Notes under the pieces: generated by a model
The model's input: only the letters and a program-made list of their open reading frames with translations
What the model was told of the DNA's origin: nothing
Databases searched by the model: none
Position numbers and translations under genes: made by a program
In this document: positions 1 through 10,146 of the stretch, in pieces
How positions within the stretch are numbered: position 1 is the stretch's first letter
Layout: each line of letters starts with the position of its first letter
Assembly: GCA_023213315.1 (NCBI GenBank)
Contig: JAKCPI010015025.1
Location: 62,001-126,000 of the forward strand
Length of the DNA: 64,000 nt
Source of the DNA: Euborellia annulipes
Lineage: Eukaryota; Arthropoda; Insecta; Dermaptera; Anisolabididae
Direction: 5' to 3'

Positions 1-87
1 GTTATTGTTTTAATCACGTCTGCGGTAATAATAAATAAAAAATTGCCCAATGGCCTTAGGCTGGAAGGGGCAAATAAAAAAATAAAT

Positions 88-115
88 AAAAATCTGGTGT
101 GACTGGTCGCACAGC
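88..115 (-). repeat. Family C terminal-hairpin fragment
   Basis: AATCTGGTGTGAC followed by a GTCGCACAGC block matches one arm of the family C terminal hairpin (see 4063-4742). The rest of the element is absent. Confidence 0.5.
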
Positions 116-232
116 CTCCCCCTTGCTTCCTTCTGAAGGATGCCAGGGGAGGGACAATGTACCCTTGCCCCCCACCCCAGTGCCGGCGTTATGAATTTAG
201 AAGAACAAAAAAAAAAAAAGGGCAACAAAGAG

Positions 233-300
233 CAGGGGTGGGCAAAAGCCGGCCCTATTGCCGGTTAGCCCTTTTACGTCGCACTCTACGCGTCGGTTAT
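233..300 (+). mobile_element. hAT-like element, one terminus only
   Basis: CAGGGGTGGGCAAA followed by a GCCGGCCC stretch resembles the ends of many short hAT elements. No matching inverted terminus was found, so the extent is unknown. Confidence 0.3.
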
Positions 301-1001
301 AAGATCTTTACCTCTGTTCCGTAATAGTTTCTACCGATAATATTTTTTAATTTTTTTTTAGAGCAAAACAAAGAATATAAATATTTTGACGTTGAAATAG
401 AACAAATCTAATCGAAATTATTGTCAAAGAAATAGAAATATTAAATGAACACTGATTGCACTCCAAATTAAGATTCTTAGCACTAATTTTATTGCCACAC
501 TTATTATCTTATTATTTTATTATTATCTCTTTGAATTTGTTTAATAACTAATAGTTAGCCATTTTGTTATTATATCCGCCTTGTTAAGTATGAATTGCAA
601 ACAGAACGTTTCGATTTGTTAAACGGAAGTAGCATCTATGTGTAGTCACCCAAAAGTATATTTACAATAGTTACGGCTAGTACATTAAAATCTTAATTAT
701 TTAATAATATTGTTTAAAAAAAAAAGAAACCACGATGCAAGTGAAACTTTTTTTCTGATCATTTTTCAGAAAATTATTCAATTAAGGGTATTAAAATCGC
801 TTTTTTAATTTTAACTTAATAATTGGAAAATTGGAATGATAATGGGAAATCAATAGACGCATGTTAAAAACTGAGAACAATATTTATTTAGCAATTGAAG
901 ATTTGAATCATTTTAACTAACTAAGACTATAGTTCGGTATAAGGCTTAACTATGAGGTGAAATTAAGAACACAAGCCTTTTAGAAATTTGTAAATTTTTG
1001 T
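301..1001. other. AT-rich unassigned DNA
   Basis: Poly-A and poly-T tracts only. I see no open frame, repeat end or RNA gene. Confidence 0.5.
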
Positions 1002-1394
1002 GGTGCGCGTCTCGGGGTGCTAATTTTGGGAGTTTCCAGCGGCCACAATTTTGAAGCTATCGACCTCAAATTTCTTTTAAATTAAAGCTATTTAAAATAT
1101 CTACAACTTATAGAAGCCCTTTTTTTGATTTTCGAAAAAATAAATTTTTTTTTTAGATTAATCGCATTAAATAAAAGATATTTTAAAAAAATTCGCTCTA
1201 TATCTTATAGATAATTAAATTAGTACTCATTGTGTTAAAGAATTAATTTTTTACCCTTAATTAATTAGCTGGGATCTTTAAAATGAAATGGAATAAATCC
1301 CTTGTTTTCCTATGGGGAACACTAACGCCATCTCTTGCCGCCTAGAGTAACTCGGTAGTGAATCTTCTTCTAACGGCTTTTCGAGACGCGCACC
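1002..1394. mobile_element. Family F element, copy 1
   Basis: A non-coding DNA element bounded by inverted termini GGTGCGCGTCTCGG and CGAGACGCGCACC. TTAA follows the right end (1395-1398); the left flank has lost it. The second copy at 19071-19457 is alike throughout and has TTAA on both sides. Confidence 0.7.
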
Positions 1395-1398
1395 TTAA

Positions 1399-2091
1399 AA
1401 AAAAAACTCTAATCGAGTGTTATATCATTTACCAAGTCGAATGTAAAGAAAACAATAATGCTCGGTTTCTGGAACGTCAGATATCGTGAACCATTAACCT
1501 TAACAATACGATAACCTGTCAAATAGCTTTTGTTTCGATAAAGCCATCGGGTATTGTAGAATCAATGAAGATATACCTTTCTTAGCTATTGGTTCGATAA
1601 GCTTATTTTCTAGCAACCGATAATAAGGCTTCAATATTTGTGGAACCCTGAGCATGAATTGTTTGTTTGCAAGGAAGAAAGAATTCTCAGGCCGGTTGCC
1701 TTCAGTCTAGTCAAATAGCAAACTTATCGGACCGATAGCAAATCATCGAACTTAAACTTGGAGTTTAAATAGAAATGAGTTTTTTCACATGTAATTAAGG
1801 AAAGTTTTATAAAGGTAGCAGCTACTTAATAAAGGCATCATTTATAAAAATTATTAATTAAAGATATTTCATTTGTTAACAAAAATTTAAAAATGTGCTA
1901 AATAAGGCTTGTGTTGCTAATTTCACCCTTCAAGAGTAGTACTTTGCACACCACTTCGCTCTGCATTTGATATAAAATATCTTATACATCTATAAGTGAA
2001 TTTAAAACAAATCCATATGATTTTTTTAAATAAATAATTAAATTTAAATATAAAACCAAAATAAAAATGTCGAAATTTATTTATTTTCGAT
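1399..2091. other. AT-rich unassigned DNA
   Basis: No coding or repeat structure recognised. Confidence 0.5.
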
Positions 2092-2213
2092 AAATTTTTG
2101 ATGGGGGGGTGGGGGGTTCAAGAAAATTTTTTCAAACATTTACATTTGACAAATGTGGATTTTCGTTAATAGATAAATAGAAAAATAGCAGCTAAAATTA
2201 TTTCATTTATTGA

Positions 2214-2266
2214 CCCGCTAGACTGACGTTTCGGTCTTGGTCAAGACCATCCTCAGAGCTTGCGGG
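2214..2266 (-). ncRNA. Hammerhead-ribozyme-like motif, foldback 1 left arm
   Basis: On the minus strand: CTGAGGA, one extra T, stem II GGTCTT/AAGACC closed by loop GACC, GAAA, then CGTC. Stem I has a proximal 3-bp part and a distal CCCGC/GCGGG helix separated by an internal loop. Helix III is reduced to self-complementary ACGT, so a dimer would be needed. The base after CTGANGA is unusual. Confidence 0.6.
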
Positions 2267-2512
2267 CTGTCAATATAGGCATAATCAATAACTCAATCAT
2301 ATATTCCATGAACATTCGGTTACAGATGTTTAATATGTAAAATGATTGAATTACAATTTAAAAAAGTACAAAAATTAATAATATAAGCCAATTAGTTGAG
2401 TACAGGCAGGATTTTTTGAAATTGTAATTCAATCATTTTACATATTAACATCTGAAACCGAATGTACATGGAATATATGATTGAGTTATTGATTGTATGC
2501 CTATATTAACAG

Positions 2513-2565
2513 CCTGCAAGCTCTGAGGATAGTCTTGACCAAGACCGAAACGTCAGCCTAGCGGG
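2513..2565 (+). ncRNA. Hammerhead-ribozyme-like motif, foldback 1 right arm
   Basis: Same layout as 2214-2266 on the opposite strand. CTGAGGA is at 2523-2529, GAAAC at 2547-2551, and the cleavage triplet GTC at 2552-2554. The distal stem I is CCTGC/GCGGG, a G-U change that keeps pairing. The first stem II pair is mutated (AGTCTT). Confidence 0.6.
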
Positions 2566-2634
2566 TCAATAAATGAAATAATTTTAGCTGCTATTTTTCT
2601 ATTTATCTATTTACATTTGAAAAATTTAAAATTA

Positions 2635-2840
2635 TTACTCAGGATTCGCAAGAACTTTGCAGTCAAGAGATTAAATAAAAAAATATTTTATTTTATTTTT
2701 ATTTGCCGACGTTTTGGTCGCTACTCACGACCTTCATCAGGGCAAATATTGTCAACCGAAACGTCAGCAAATAAAAATTAAATAAAATATTTTTTTTATT
2801 TAATCTCTTGGCTGCAAATTCTCTGCGAATCCTAAGTAAA
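2635..2840. mobile_element. Foldback element 2
   Basis: Terminal inverted arms begin TTACTCAGGATTCGCA and end with its near complement. Arm sequence includes TGCAG(T/C)CAAGAGATTAAAT, which differs from foldback 1. The two arms flank a hammerhead-like core. It lies 26 bp from foldback 1 in the same host element. Confidence 0.7.
2701..2747 (-). ncRNA. Hammerhead-ribozyme-like motif with 7-bp stem I
   Basis: On the minus strand: stem I ATTTGCC pairs perfectly with GGCAAAT; CTGATGA; an extra A; stem II GGTCG/CGACC with a 7-nt loop; then AAAA where GAAA is expected; then CGTC. The substitution of core G12 would be expected to impair cleavage, so this may be a dead copy with good architecture. Confidence 0.6.
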
Positions 2841-3044
2841 TCTCCACAGCCATAAAACAAAAAAAAAAATTTTTTACATTATTTTAGGCTATTTATTGGT
2901 TTTTGTTTTTAGGTAGAGTAAATTATTATATTTTACTTTCTCTTAACCTATATGAAATATAATTTGTATTATAAAGCTTAAATTTCCAGTCATGGCTTGG
3001 GGGGGGGGGGGGGTGAACCCCAAGCCCTCCTTGGCTACGCCTAT

Positions 3045-3629
3045 ATCTGTAGCACCTATACGCTTATTGCCTTTAGGACTTACGCTTCCAGTGGACGACC
3101 AACCTTAATCAAATGATTAGCTTAACTAGATGTGAAAAGTCATAGTCAAGTAGCTTATTCGCTTAGTTAATTAAAATTGAAGCAACGGGCCCTTAGAGTT
3201 TAAACGTATTAATCAATTAGAATGTGTGAATAGTGGGGTATAGGTATATTTTATTTATACCAGTCACCAAGTGTATTTCCCCTTGCATTCTCATGAGAAC
3301 CGAATTGAATTTGTTATTCAAATGAAATTGAATTGAATTTTAGCATCAAATGTGTCAATCTGATGACAAATCAATAAAATTTTTAAAAATAAGCGATTTT
3401 TGATGTATGAATTCGTTTACATTTATTTATTTTATTTTTATTATTTGTTACGGACATTTTATTTAGATTTGACTTTTATAAGACGTAGAAGCAGGTTGTT
3501 TATCCTCTCTCTTCGATCATTAGTGTCAGTCAGACAAGACACATTATGAGGGGTAACTTTCAAGGGAGATGGGTTCCCGTTTCCTTCCTCAGTAGGAGAT
3601 AATCTTTTACCGTGGATTTGAACTCGAAT
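3045..3629. other. Unassigned AT-rich DNA
   Basis: No repeat end or coding frame recognised. A degenerate GAATTGAATT-type run lies near 3300-3345. Confidence 0.45.
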
Positions 3630-3960
3630 GGGATGGAAAATTCGACTCTGACTTTAATCAAGAATCGATTTTTTACTGAAAATAATCGACTTTTTAGAAT
3701 CGAGTTGAAACTCTTTCAAGTCGATTAGAATCGATTCCCACTGGACGACTTCGACTTTTTTCTTACAATACATAGTATCCGATGGTAACATAGTTTGTGA
3801 CGTCTTCATTGATTGACTTTCATCTTTCTTTTAAAACCTACACATAACACACCAATCAACACGCTTTCTAAGATCGGTTAGTGAACATATGTGGCATTAT
3901 TAATTCCTCAATTTTAGTGTTTTATTTTGATACTCAACTCTCATATTTTATTTTAATACT
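3630..3960 (+). mobile_element. Family E element, first part
   Basis: Starts GGGATGGAAAATTCGACT and is rich in TCGATT/AATCGA words. It matches the reverse of 19493-20026 and of the right part of 54470-56362 over about 330 bp. The other end of a family E copy is at 5410-5456. Confidence 0.65.
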
Positions 3961-4062
3961 ACCACTGGTAACATATGTTGGAAGTTTACTTCTTTTTGTG
4001 CATAATCTTCTAGCAAGTATTATAAAAAAATTAAAACCAATTAAGATCTTTATTTTAATGTT

Positions 4063-4742
4063 TTTACTTTCTCTTACCTATGTATATATGTAATATATAC
4101 AGAGAGAAAGTATTGGATTCATGTCAAAAATTCGATGTCGAGATTTTGATGGATCTTCACGTTTTGAGGTCCCCTGAATCCAAAAAAGTGGTTTTCGCGA
4201 CATGGTCTGTCTGTGTGTGTGTGGGTGGGTGGGTGGGTGTGTGTGTGTGTGTGTGTTCAATTTTAAGCATGAAGGAATTGAGCTAGGAGGATGAAATTTT
4301 ATATTTAAGTTAAACACCCTCCTGGACCGGAAAAATAAGCTTTTAATCAAAATCGGCCAAAGAGTACTAGTACTTTACTGATGTACTTTTTCAGTTTTTT
4401 TCGATTTTCTCAAAATTTGCTCCAACGATTTTTTTTAAAATTCAAAAATCAATTATTTTTTAGATGCTCTTTAAAATGTATATTCTCATTTTGCAATTGA
4501 AATCTTCTGAAGACCACTTTACTCTTGTATTTCATAGGGAAGATAGGAGAAATGGTTGCCATGGTAACAAAATATAAATATTTTCCCATACTTATAAATT
4601 TTACATTCCAATGTTCCGTACTGTCGGGAACTAAATATATGTCGACACAAAAAATCTGGTGTGACAAGCACAGAACACAACTTTCGATTACCGAAGGTAA
4701 GAGAAAGTTGTGTGCTGTGCGCCAGTCACACCAGATTTTTTT
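4063..4742 (+). mobile_element. Family C element, full-length reference copy
   Basis: A non-coding element about 680 bp long. The left end (4063-4111) is a palindrome, TACTTTCTCTTACC..GAGAGAAAGTA, with an AT loop. The right end (4648-4742) is a long hairpin, AATCTGGTGTGAC paired with GTCACACCAGATT plus an inner AACTTTC/GAAAGTT stem. The middle holds a GT run, TTTAAGTTAAACACCC, GTACTAGTACTTTACTGATG and TTGCCATGGTAAC. These blocks recur in order in the other copies. Superfamily not recognised; no TSD seen. Confidence 0.75.
4213..4254. repeat. (GT)n microsatellite
   Basis: A GT/GGGT run inside family C. Other C copies carry GT or CA runs at the same place. Confidence 0.7.
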
Positions 4743-4993
4743 ATAAGAGATACATTATAAGGTTCTAGACAATTATACTATTATTAAAATTTCATTCACG
4801 TCACAATTAGGACATCAATATAACTCAAAATCAGGAACAAAGGATTTTTTGGTAGGTGAACCCACGATATTGCCTTGAAAAATTAAAAAAGTTTTTTAAT
4901 CTATCTGTATGTGTATGTATATTTAAAAAATTGTTGATTATAAAAAGGTACAGACAATTGTATTCATTCATGTTTCTACTTTATTTTAAAAAA
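4743..4993. other. AT-rich unassigned DNA
   Basis: Nothing recognisable. Confidence 0.4.
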
Positions 4994-5409
4994 TTCAGGA
5001 GCGAAGGTGTTACGCATGTTTTTCCCGATAAGAGGACGTTGTGTGTCATAAAAAGTATGCCCAAAAAATCAAGTAATTCAAAAATTTGCCAAGAGATGTC
5101 AGAATGGTAGCTAATAATATTTAATGCATTTGGTTGATTTTCATTGATCTTTTAACAATAAATACTTTATAAATGTTATTATATATTATGTATCTTTTAT
5201 AAAAGCATAAAAATATATAAATATAGGCTAATACTATATCGTCTGTTAGACTAGCCTGCCATCTATTGCAAGAATGCTGAACTAATTTGACAGTTGAATT
5301 TTAAATAAATCATCTAAGCTTATTTTAAAAATTTCTTAATTAATATATGAATAATAATAACAATAAATTCATTTTTAAATTTAAAAAAAAATTAAAGATT
5401 ATTGAAATG
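4994..5409 (+). mobile_element. Family D element, right end lost
   Basis: Starts TTCAGGAGCGAAGGTGTTAC and follows the intact copies at 30007-30631 and 43123-43762 through the internal TTTTATAAAAGCATAAAAAT and CTTGCAATAGATGG (reverse) blocks. It breaks into the end of a family E copy at 5410. Confidence 0.7.
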
Positions 5410-5456
5410 ATTAATCGATTCCGAGAATCAAAAATCGACTTTTCGAGCCCCTTTAC
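5410..5456 (+). mobile_element. Family E terminus
   Basis: ATCGACTTTTCGAGCCCC leading to CCATCCC is the reverse of the family E end seen at 19493-19535. It may belong to the E copy that starts at 3630, interrupted by C and D. Confidence 0.55.
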
Positions 5457-6032
5457 CATCCCTATTTTAAAAGGCCTACACATATCTTCCACTGAGCTTT
5501 TTACGAAATAAATGGTTTTATTCTTTAGAACTTATTATGCAGAGTATTAATATCCGAATTTGGAGTTAATCGATTTGGTTTGTGACTGACTCCGAAATAA
5601 AAACTAAAGGATAATAAATTGTCTCTCCAATTTTGTTGCAAATTAAGTTTCGAGAGAGAGAGAGAGAAGTGATTGGATTTACAAACTTTGTTGTTTATGC
5701 AATTCACGTGATTCCCTCTTTTTTTTTTTTTTTCCTTTTGAAGACGATGCTTTATGAATTCAAAATTGTTCTTTGATTAGACCAGATACCACCTACTCTC
5801 TCACTCCTTTTAAAAGTGCTAGGGAATGAATCAACAATTTTGTTAAACACTTGCCGTGATTAGGAATTTAGGAAGGGGTGCAAAAACTTCCCACCTCATC
5901 TTGTTTTGTTTTATTTCTAAAATTAGACCTTCCAAGTACAATTTAACTGTTTTGTTATTTGATGCCATTTATGCCCAATTAGTATTAAATTAAACACCAT
6001 TAAATCACCAGAATATCACTAAAATTTACAAC
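5457..6032. other. Unassigned DNA
   Basis: Contains a (GA)n run near 5654-5667 and a poly-T tract near 5718. No genes seen. Confidence 0.4.
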
Positions 6033-6042
6033 GTTGCCATGT

Positions 6043-6315
6043 GCCCTCGGAGCTTGGTGTAGAGGTTAGCGTGCTAACCTCGTATACCAAACGTCGCGGG
6101 TTCGGATCGCAGGCAGTCCGATTATTTTATTTAAGTCATTTGGATACCAAATGGCTTAAATAAAAATGCCTGGACCCCATATATGTATATTAAATCAATA
6201 ACGTTTATCGTCTTAAATGGCCCTAAGTAAGTTGCCGAAAAGACAGTGTGAATGTGTGTGTGAGTGTGAATGAGAATAAAGTGTGAATGTTTTTTACAAA
6301 AAAGAAAGAAAGAAT
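6043..6315 (+). mobile_element. SINE-A, full length
   Basis: A tRNA-derived SINE. The head has an A-box-like TGGTGTAGAGGTTAGC and a B-box-like GGGTTCGGATCGC. It then has GCAGTCCGATGATTTTATT, the palindrome TTTAAGYCATTTGG..CCAAATGGCTTAAA, the block TGGCC..AAGTTGCCGAAAAGAC, and a GTGTGAATG-type tail ending in A-rich sequence. A 10-bp TSD, GTTGCCATGT, lies at 6033-6042 and 6316-6325. Transcription by RNA polymerase III and LINE-driven mobilisation are inferred from the class. Confidence 0.9.
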
Positions 6316-6325
6316 GTTGCCATGT

Positions 6326-7004
6326 TGTTTATTTATTTATTTTTTTAAGCTATACTTAAATCTGGCGGTGCAATTAGACACCGTTCATCTATAATTACTA
6401 TTTTTTCCATGGTGTGTTTAACGCAGAACCGAAACACTCTTCATATTCAAATTTCAGTCAATTTATTTGATTAATTATTCATTTATTTTATTTCAATGGT
6501 GTATGAACTCGATAATAAAAAAAAAAAATATATATATATAGAATATTTGTTTGATTTTTATTTAATTAAATAGAAAACAAAAAAAATTTTATTTATTTTC
6601 TCTTCTCTTGCATCCGTTTCATAGAAATTTTGTTGATTTAATTTTATTGAACAAATATGTGAGAGATTTATGAGATACCTAACCCCCCTTCGGCAGAGGG
6701 CACAGCTAGTTATACCAAGTTGCACCTGTTAGAATGGGCCTGCAAGTGCTGTATATCATTTTACTCGGGAGAAGGTCTAGTTTTAATATAAATAAACAAA
6801 ACTACTTGTTATGTAAAGACGAAAAATTATTCGTAATTTTGTTGATGGTAATCCTGAATGAAAGAGCAAAAGTGAACCAAATTCACTTTTTACTCTTTTG
6901 AAAAAAAAATGATAACTTAAATTATACTTTATCTAATTGTAAGTATAGTACACATTTTAAATTTTTTATATTCAGATTTTTGGATTTTTTTCAGATATTT
7001 TTGG
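6326..7004. other. AT-rich unassigned DNA
   Basis: Poly-A/AT tracts. GGCAGAGGGCACAGCTAGT near 6692-6710 is a weak Helitron-3'-like end without supporting structure. Confidence 0.4.
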
Positions 7005-7073
7005 TGATGGAGTCATGAAAAAAACAAGACGAATGCAGCCAAATATTCTTTTATTTTAATTCTCCCCTCTCAC

Positions 7074-7116
7074 GGCTGACGTTTCGGCCCGAGGTCTAGG
7101 GCATCTTCAGAGCTGC
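7074..7116 (-). ncRNA. Hammerhead-like motif, foldback 3 left arm
   Basis: On the minus strand: GCT before CTGAAGA pairs with AGC after GTC; stem II is GCCC/GGGC with one unpaired T and C next to the core; GAAACGTC is intact. Confidence 0.5.
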
Positions 7117-7199
7117 ATACATATACAATGAGAAAAGCATATATTAAAACTAGCACGAAATACATTTCCAATGCAATCACAATTAACAATATCTTTGAT

Positions 7200-7414
7200 T
7201 AATAAGAGGGTAAAAATGAGAAATGCAGCTAAGGTTATTTCTTTATTTGGTTCATTTATGCTTTCATAATGACTTTTTGCCAGCTCTGAAGATGGTTCAA
7301 ACATGGAACCGAAACGTCAGCAGTGAGAATTAACCAAATAAAGAAATAACCTTAGCTGCATTTCTCATCTTTACCCTCTTATTAATATAACAACTCAGCT
7401 ATAAATTGTTTATG
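7200..7414. mobile_element. Foldback element 4, nested in foldback 3
   Basis: Inverted arms start TAATAAGAGGGTAAAAATGA and contain TGCAGCTAAGGTTATTTCTT. The TSD CAATATCTTTGAT (13 bp) lies at 7187-7199 and 7415-7427, so insertion into foldback 3 is clear. Confidence 0.8.
7280..7328 (+). ncRNA. Hammerhead-like motif, foldback 4
   Basis: CTGAAGA at 7286-7292, extra T, stem II GGTTC/GAACC with a 7-nt loop, GAAAC, GTC at 7316-7318, stem I GCT/AGC. Only the right arm keeps the core; the left arm has diverged there. Confidence 0.55.
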
Positions 7415-7450
7415 CAATATCTTTGATAACATACCTGGCTGGCAATAATT

Positions 7451-7557
7451 TGGTATCCAAATGGCTTAAATAAAATCTTCGTACTGCCTGGGGTCCGAAC
7501 CCGCGACTTTTGGTATACGAGGTTAGCACGCTAGCCCCTACTCCAAGCCCCGAGGGC
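7451..7557 (-). mobile_element. SINE-A head fragment
   Basis: Contains the tRNA-like head (B-box complement GGTCCGAACCC) and stops inside the internal palindrome at TGGTATCC. It lies within foldback 3. Confidence 0.75.
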
Positions 7558-7806
7558 AATAAAAAATTAAAAATAAGGATTAGGAGAAGGAGAGAGGGGT
7601 GAATATAAATTCCCCTTTTTTTCTTCCTCCTTTTGATCATTTCTCTAAGTTTTGCTGTGAGCGGACCACATGCTGAATGTTGTCGCTGTTGTTGCAAATG
7701 TCCACATTTTTTGATTATTGCCAGCCGGGTATGTTATCAAAGATATTGTTATTTGTGATTGCATTGGAGCTAATTTTAATGGATGCTTTTCTCATTATAT
7801 ATGTAT

Positions 7807-7850
7807 GCAGCTCTGAAGATGCCCTAGACCTCGGGCCGAAACGTCAGCCG
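7807..7850 (+). ncRNA. Hammerhead-like motif, foldback 3 right arm
   Basis: Mirror of 7074-7116. CTGAAGA is at 7813-7819, stem II GCCC/GGGC, GAAACGTC ends at 7845, and AGC follows to pair with GCT. Confidence 0.5.
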
Positions 7851-7962
7851 TGAGAATTAAAATAAAAGAATATTTGACTGCATTCGTCTTGTTTTTTTCA
7901 TGACTCCATCATCATTAAGCCTACAGCCAGAGATCTTTATCGATTGAACAATCAGATTATTT

Positions 7963-8208
7963 GCCCTCGGGGCTTGGTGTAGAGGTTAGCGTGCTAACCT
8001 CGTATACCAAAAGTCGAGGGTTCGGACCCCAGGCAGTCCGATGATTTTATTTAAGCCATTTGGATACCAAATGGCTTAAATAAGAATGCCTGGACCCCAA
8101 ATAAATATATATTATTAAATAACGGTTATCGTAAAAGTCTTGAATGGCCTAAGTTGCCGAAAAGACTATGTGAATGAGAAAAAAGTGTGAATGTTTAAAA
8201 AAAAAAAA
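7963..8208 (+). mobile_element. SINE-A, full length
   Basis: Complete head, palindrome, GCCGAAAAGAC block and poly-A. The TSD is ATCAGATT at 7951-7958 and from 8209. Confidence 0.85.
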
Positions 8209-8220
8209 ATCAGATTTTTT

Positions 8221-9659
8221 TTTGCATTAAGGAACTGCTGCGCTCTGGAGGATTAGTATTGAAATTCGGACATTGTTTCATTATTACACCGAATAACTAT
8301 TATAATTGCCTAACCAAAAAGGGAAAAATAAGGAAATTGTTTACTTTTGGACTTTGTCCACTTTCGCTTTGAACCGCTCATATAAAAATGAATAAATTTA
8401 AAAATGAAATATTATTAAAGCTTAGCTTCCTTTCTATTTGGAGTGCTTGACACAATAATTCTTTTTTTATTCTCTTATTGCATTAACCTCTCTCTCTCTT
8501 TCTTTCTAAAAAATATTCTGGTCGCAACACACAACTCTTGTGCTTTGCAAGGGTGAACTTTCCATTCCATAAGAGTACGAAGAAGCTCTCCTTTTCTTCT
8601 CTTCTCTTCTGATTTTTATTCAACATCCAAGAGAGACAATCACCTGAATTTTGAATTTGGTCCAAACAAAGTTCGTTGCTTCTCTATGAATAATATTAAC
8701 TTCCTTCTTTTAAGTTTTCACAAATTGCATCCTTTTTTTTTAATTATTTATTTATTTATTGGAAACCATCAAGTAGCCCATAAGCGAGCAAATGAATTTA
8801 AAAAAAAAATCCTTCAAGTAGTTTCGGAGTCTATCTGTCAACAAAAATGAAAATGTGATTATTCGTAACTGTTTTAATTTTTTCGGTTTCCAACACAATT
8901 GAATTATAAATCAGAAAATCGGGTCTTAAGATCCTCTATTTGTGCCTCCATCGCATAAATAATAACAATAGGAAATATTTATTTAAAAAAAAAATATATT
9001 CTTCTGTTTATTCTTAAATGTTAATTATTTATTACAAGTTGTGAAGAAATTTTAATTTTATAGGATATATTTATATTTATATATTACTACATCTGCTAGT
9101 TTCAATTAATAAAATAATTAAATCTCACAATTATTGTTTTATAATTAAATTTCTATTTTTGTATAAAAAGTTATTAATTAAAATAATATTTAATTATTAA
9201 GAATAAATAAATAAATGTTAAATATTTATTTCTTTAATTAAAAAAAACTAAAAATGTTATCAAATAATTATTTTTCGGCGTCAAAGAATTTTCACATATG
9301 ATACTCCAAGATCTAATTAATAATATTTAAAATTTATGTTAAAGAAAATTTTTGAAATATTAGGAAATTAGATGTTGAATAGTTAAAAAATTAAAAAAAA
9401 TCCTTTAAAATAATTCAACAATTAAATTCAAATTCTAATTAGAGCTGATTCCAAGAGATGTAGATTATATATATATATAGATAAATATATCATTAGTAAA
9501 CAACCCAAGACAACTACTAATCGATATTTCATTATAAAACAATTAAGAGGTTAACTTGTCTAAAAGGTAATTGTTCATTTGGCAATCAGTGTTCATTTTC
9601 AAATAGTGAAAATTACAAATAAATAATAAAAGCTTTTCTCTTTTCCCCTCCCCGCCGTA
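8221..9659. other. AT-rich unassigned DNA
   Basis: A 1.4-kb stretch with homopolymers, a TC-rich run near 8488-8507 and AT dinucleotide runs near 9466-9480. No gene or transposon end recognised. Confidence 0.45.
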
Positions 9660-9795
9660 GAGGGCGTAAAGGCTTAAAGTATGGCTGCCCTTACCGTTGA
9701 AGGAGGAGGAAAAGGTGGAGCGTCTCGGCGAAGATTCGCTAGAAGACCCAGAGATCGATGGACTGTGGTCGTGGGTCCGGAAATCCGGTAATGTT
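9660..9795. other. GC-richer exon-like island, strand unresolved
   Basis: Stands out from AT-rich flanks and is open on both strands. Plus: ATG at 9682 begins MAALTVEGGG and stops after 36 codons. Minus: a Ser-rich stretch (..SGSSSESSPRRS..) is followed by a donor-like CG|GTAAGG. No acceptor with a clear pyrimidine tract was found on either strand, so this is only a candidate exon. Confidence 0.2.
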
Positions 9796-9804
9796 AAACA
9801 CAAA

Positions 9805-9827
9805 TGTGTGTGTGTGTGTGTGTGTGT
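9805..9827. repeat. (GT)n microsatellite
   Basis: Uninterrupted TG repeat. Confidence 0.9.
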
Positions 9828-10146
9828 CTATGTTTGTTTTTGTTGGGCGACGGTAAATTATGATAAAAAGAAATAATTTTTATCCGCATGTCGTCTACAA
9901 AATTAAATTTTGAATTATTCTTTATACCTGTAATATCAACATCTTTTTGTAGACTTATATAAATTGTTTATATACAGTATATCTCAACGATTATCTTTGA
10001 CTTCAATCTAAATTTAATCTCCCTTCAAACCATTTCTTCAATTTTTTTATTGAACCAAGTTGGTAAAAATTCGTAATCAAATATCGTATTGGAATAAAAG
10101 TTTGACGACTTTTGATATTAGTTGAGATCATCCATTGACGCGTCGT

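Larger units (their letters stand above)
2150..2608. mobile_element. Foldback element 1 with two hammerhead-like cores
   Basis: Arms of nearly 200 bp are inverted copies (about 2169-2362 and 2412-2610) around a short centre. ATTTACATTTGA occurs just outside both ends (2138-2149, 2609-2620) and looks like a 12-bp TSD. Each arm has a hammerhead-like core reading outward. No reading frame is present. Confidence 0.75.
2092..3044. mobile_element. hAT-like CATAGGCG element carrying two foldback insertions
   Basis: The sequence outside the foldbacks matches, in reverse, the compact copy at 38617-38855: a G-rich block then TTCAAGAAAA near 2100-2125, a long match at 2870-3000, and a TTGGCTACGCCTAT end at 3031-3044. 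The left terminus is lost. The expansion comes from foldbacks at 2150-2608 and 2635-2840. Confidence 0.55.
7005..7911. mobile_element. Foldback element 3 (outer), with nested insertions
   Basis: Left arm about 7005-7193 and right arm about 7732-7911 are inverted copies, ending TGATGGAGTCATGAAAAAAA and complement. The interior contains foldback 4 and a SINE-A head. Further inward, CATACCTGGCTGGCAATAAT (7431-7450) is inverted at 7715-7735, so the inverted repeat continues between the insertions. Confidence 0.75.

Noticed and set aside
4078..4350. Minus-strand frame with His-Thr-Pro repeats
   Set aside because: It is a translated GT microsatellite inside family C.
6690..6712. Helitron 3' end (AGCTAGT after a hairpin)
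   Set aside because: The hairpin is weak and no 5' end or related copy is nearby. Similar AGCTAGT words at about 20083 and 52091 were rejected for the same reason.
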